A stretch of 13,505 nucleotides of DNA from Flavobacterium psychrophilum. Lineage in GTDB: Bacteria; Bacteroidota; Bacteroidia; Flavobacteriales; Flavobacteriaceae. The notes below the pieces were generated by a model that was not told the DNA's origin, did no database searches, and saw only the letters and a list, made by a program, of their open reading frames with translations. Positions 12,724-13,505 of the stretch are shown piece after piece; the stretch's first letter is position 1; every line of letters starts with the position of its first letter. Where the stretch lies: the NCBI GenBank assembly GCA_945878515.1, contig CAMCTL010000092.1, positions 1 through 13,505 on the forward strand, read 5' to 3'. The position numbers and the translations under genes are program-made.

Positions 12724-13505
12724 ATGAGTTTTTTTAAAAAATTATTTTCTTCAGATAAGAAAGAGTCTCTTGACAAAGGTTTAGAAAAATCTAAAACATC
12801 TTTTTTTTCTAAGCTAACCAAAGCTGTTGCTGGAAAATCTAAAGTTGACGATGAAGTTTTAGATAATTTAGAGGAAGTTCTAGTTTCATCAGATGTTGGA
12901 GTCAATACAACACTAAAAATAATTACCCGAATCGAAAAACGCGTTTCCGAAGATAAATTCCTTGGAACTGACGAATTGAACCAAATTCTTCGTGAAGAAA
13001 TTGCAGGTTTGCTTTCAGAAACGAATTCTGGAGAAGCTACCGAGTTTGTAATTCCACTCAATACTAAACCGTATGTTTTGATGGTTGTGGGAGTAAACGG
13101 AGTTGGAAAAACGACAACTATTGGCAAACTCGCATACCAATTCAAAAAAGCAGGTTATAAAGTAGTGCTTGGTGCAGCTGATACTTTTCGTGCCGCTGCA
13201 ATCGATCAATTGCAAATTTGGGCCGATAGAGTAGGTGTTCCTATCGTAAGACAAAATATGGGAAGCGATCCAGCTTCAGTCGCTTTTGATACTTTGCAAT
13301 CGGCTGTTGCTCAAAATGCTGATATTGTTATTATTGACACGGCTGGCCGTTTGCACAATAAAATTAATTTAATGAACGAGTTGACCAAAGTAAAACGCGT
13401 AATGCAAAAAGTAGTTGGTGATGCGCCACACGATGTTTTATTGGTTATCGATGGTTCAACAGGACAAAATGCTTTCGAACAAGCCAAACAATTTACAGCC
13501 GCTAC
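12724..13505 (+). CDS. ftsY: Signal recognition particle receptor FtsY, 3'-truncated
   Basis: The gene runs off the right edge with 260 codons visible. The N-terminus (MSFFKKLFSSDKKESLDKGL) is short, basic and amphipathic, with no long acidic A domain. A four-helix N domain (about 15-105, with DNLEEVLVSSDVGVNTT) leads into the SRP-type GTPase G domain: P-loop GVNGVGKT (123-130), DTFRAAA (153-159) and DTAGR (205-209). FtsY docks ribosome-SRP complexes at the inner membrane for co-translational insertion. Because the ATG at 12724 is preceded by a heptamer/palindrome leader, that start is supported by homology rather than by a ribosome binding site. About 55-60 residues, including the TKLDG motif, should lie beyond the window. 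Confidence 0.97.
   Translation, partial: MSFFKKLFSSDKKESLDKGLEKSKTSFFSKLTKAVAGKSKVDDEVLDNLEEVLVSSDVGVNTTLKIITRIEKRVSEDKFLGTDELNQILREEIAGLLSETNSGEATEFVIPLNTKPYVLMVVGVNGVGKTTTIGKLAYQFKKAGYKVVLGAADTFRAAAIDQLQIWADRVGVPIVRQNMGSDPASVAFDTLQSAVAQNADIVIIDTAGRLHNKINLMNELTKVKRVMQKVVGDAPHDVLLVIDGSTGQNAFEQAKQFTAA

Noticed and set aside
12672..13145. 157-codon minus-strand frame over the start of ftsY
   Set aside because: It is the antisense shadow of the FtsY N and G domains; the plus frame gives a complete GTPase motif set.

Overview
The window looks like a stretch of chromosome from a Flavobacterium-like member of the Bacteroidota. The evidence is an AT-rich, lysine/asparagine-rich proteome, a type IX secretion (T9SS) type B sorting domain, several promoters of the Bacteroidota form (TAnnTTTG at -7), no clear Shine-Dalgarno sequences, a bL28-bL33-DUF4295-FtsY cluster typical of the phylum, and heptanucleotide repeat arrays in the spacers. 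I see no tRNA, rRNA, CRISPR array, insertion sequence or phage gene.

Layout: 1-1613 (+) is the 3' part of a large secreted repeat protein with 77-residue tandem repeats and a T9SS type B C-terminal domain. The 1614-1960 spacer holds a 105-bp MITE-like element with perfect 23-bp inverted ends and the htpG terminator. htpG (Hsp90) lies on the minus strand at 1961-3844. A divergent intergenic region then leads into a two-gene lipoprotein operon (lipocalin-like, then OmpA-like) that ends in a strong terminator at about 5258-5289. Next comes a short unit of a putative antitoxin, a RelE/ParE-fold toxin and a family 2 glycosyltransferase (5329-7016). The E2 acyltransferase of a 2-oxoacid (probably branched-chain) dehydrogenase follows (7155-8477), then a DEDDh exonuclease with an ExoX-type tail (8611-9381), a FAH-family hydrolase abutting an Hpt phosphotransfer protein (9448-10404), and a full-length CinA (10505-11755). 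The window closes with rpmB, rpmG, a 50-codon DUF4295 gene, a terminator, and the 5' two-thirds or more of ftsY, cut by the window end.

Most of this is housekeeping. The ribosomal trio and FtsY link translation to membrane targeting, HtpG and the lipoproteins serve proteostasis and the envelope, and the first gene is probably a cell-surface adhesin. The less ordinary material is the non-coding sequence. Heptamer arrays precede three start codons, and another forms the interdomain linker of the E2 gene. A short palindrome is embedded in one of the arrays, and a nested-hairpin element sits between the first two genes. I did not find a convincing new multi-gene system. The nearest candidate is the toxin-antitoxin pair in tandem with the glycosyltransferase.
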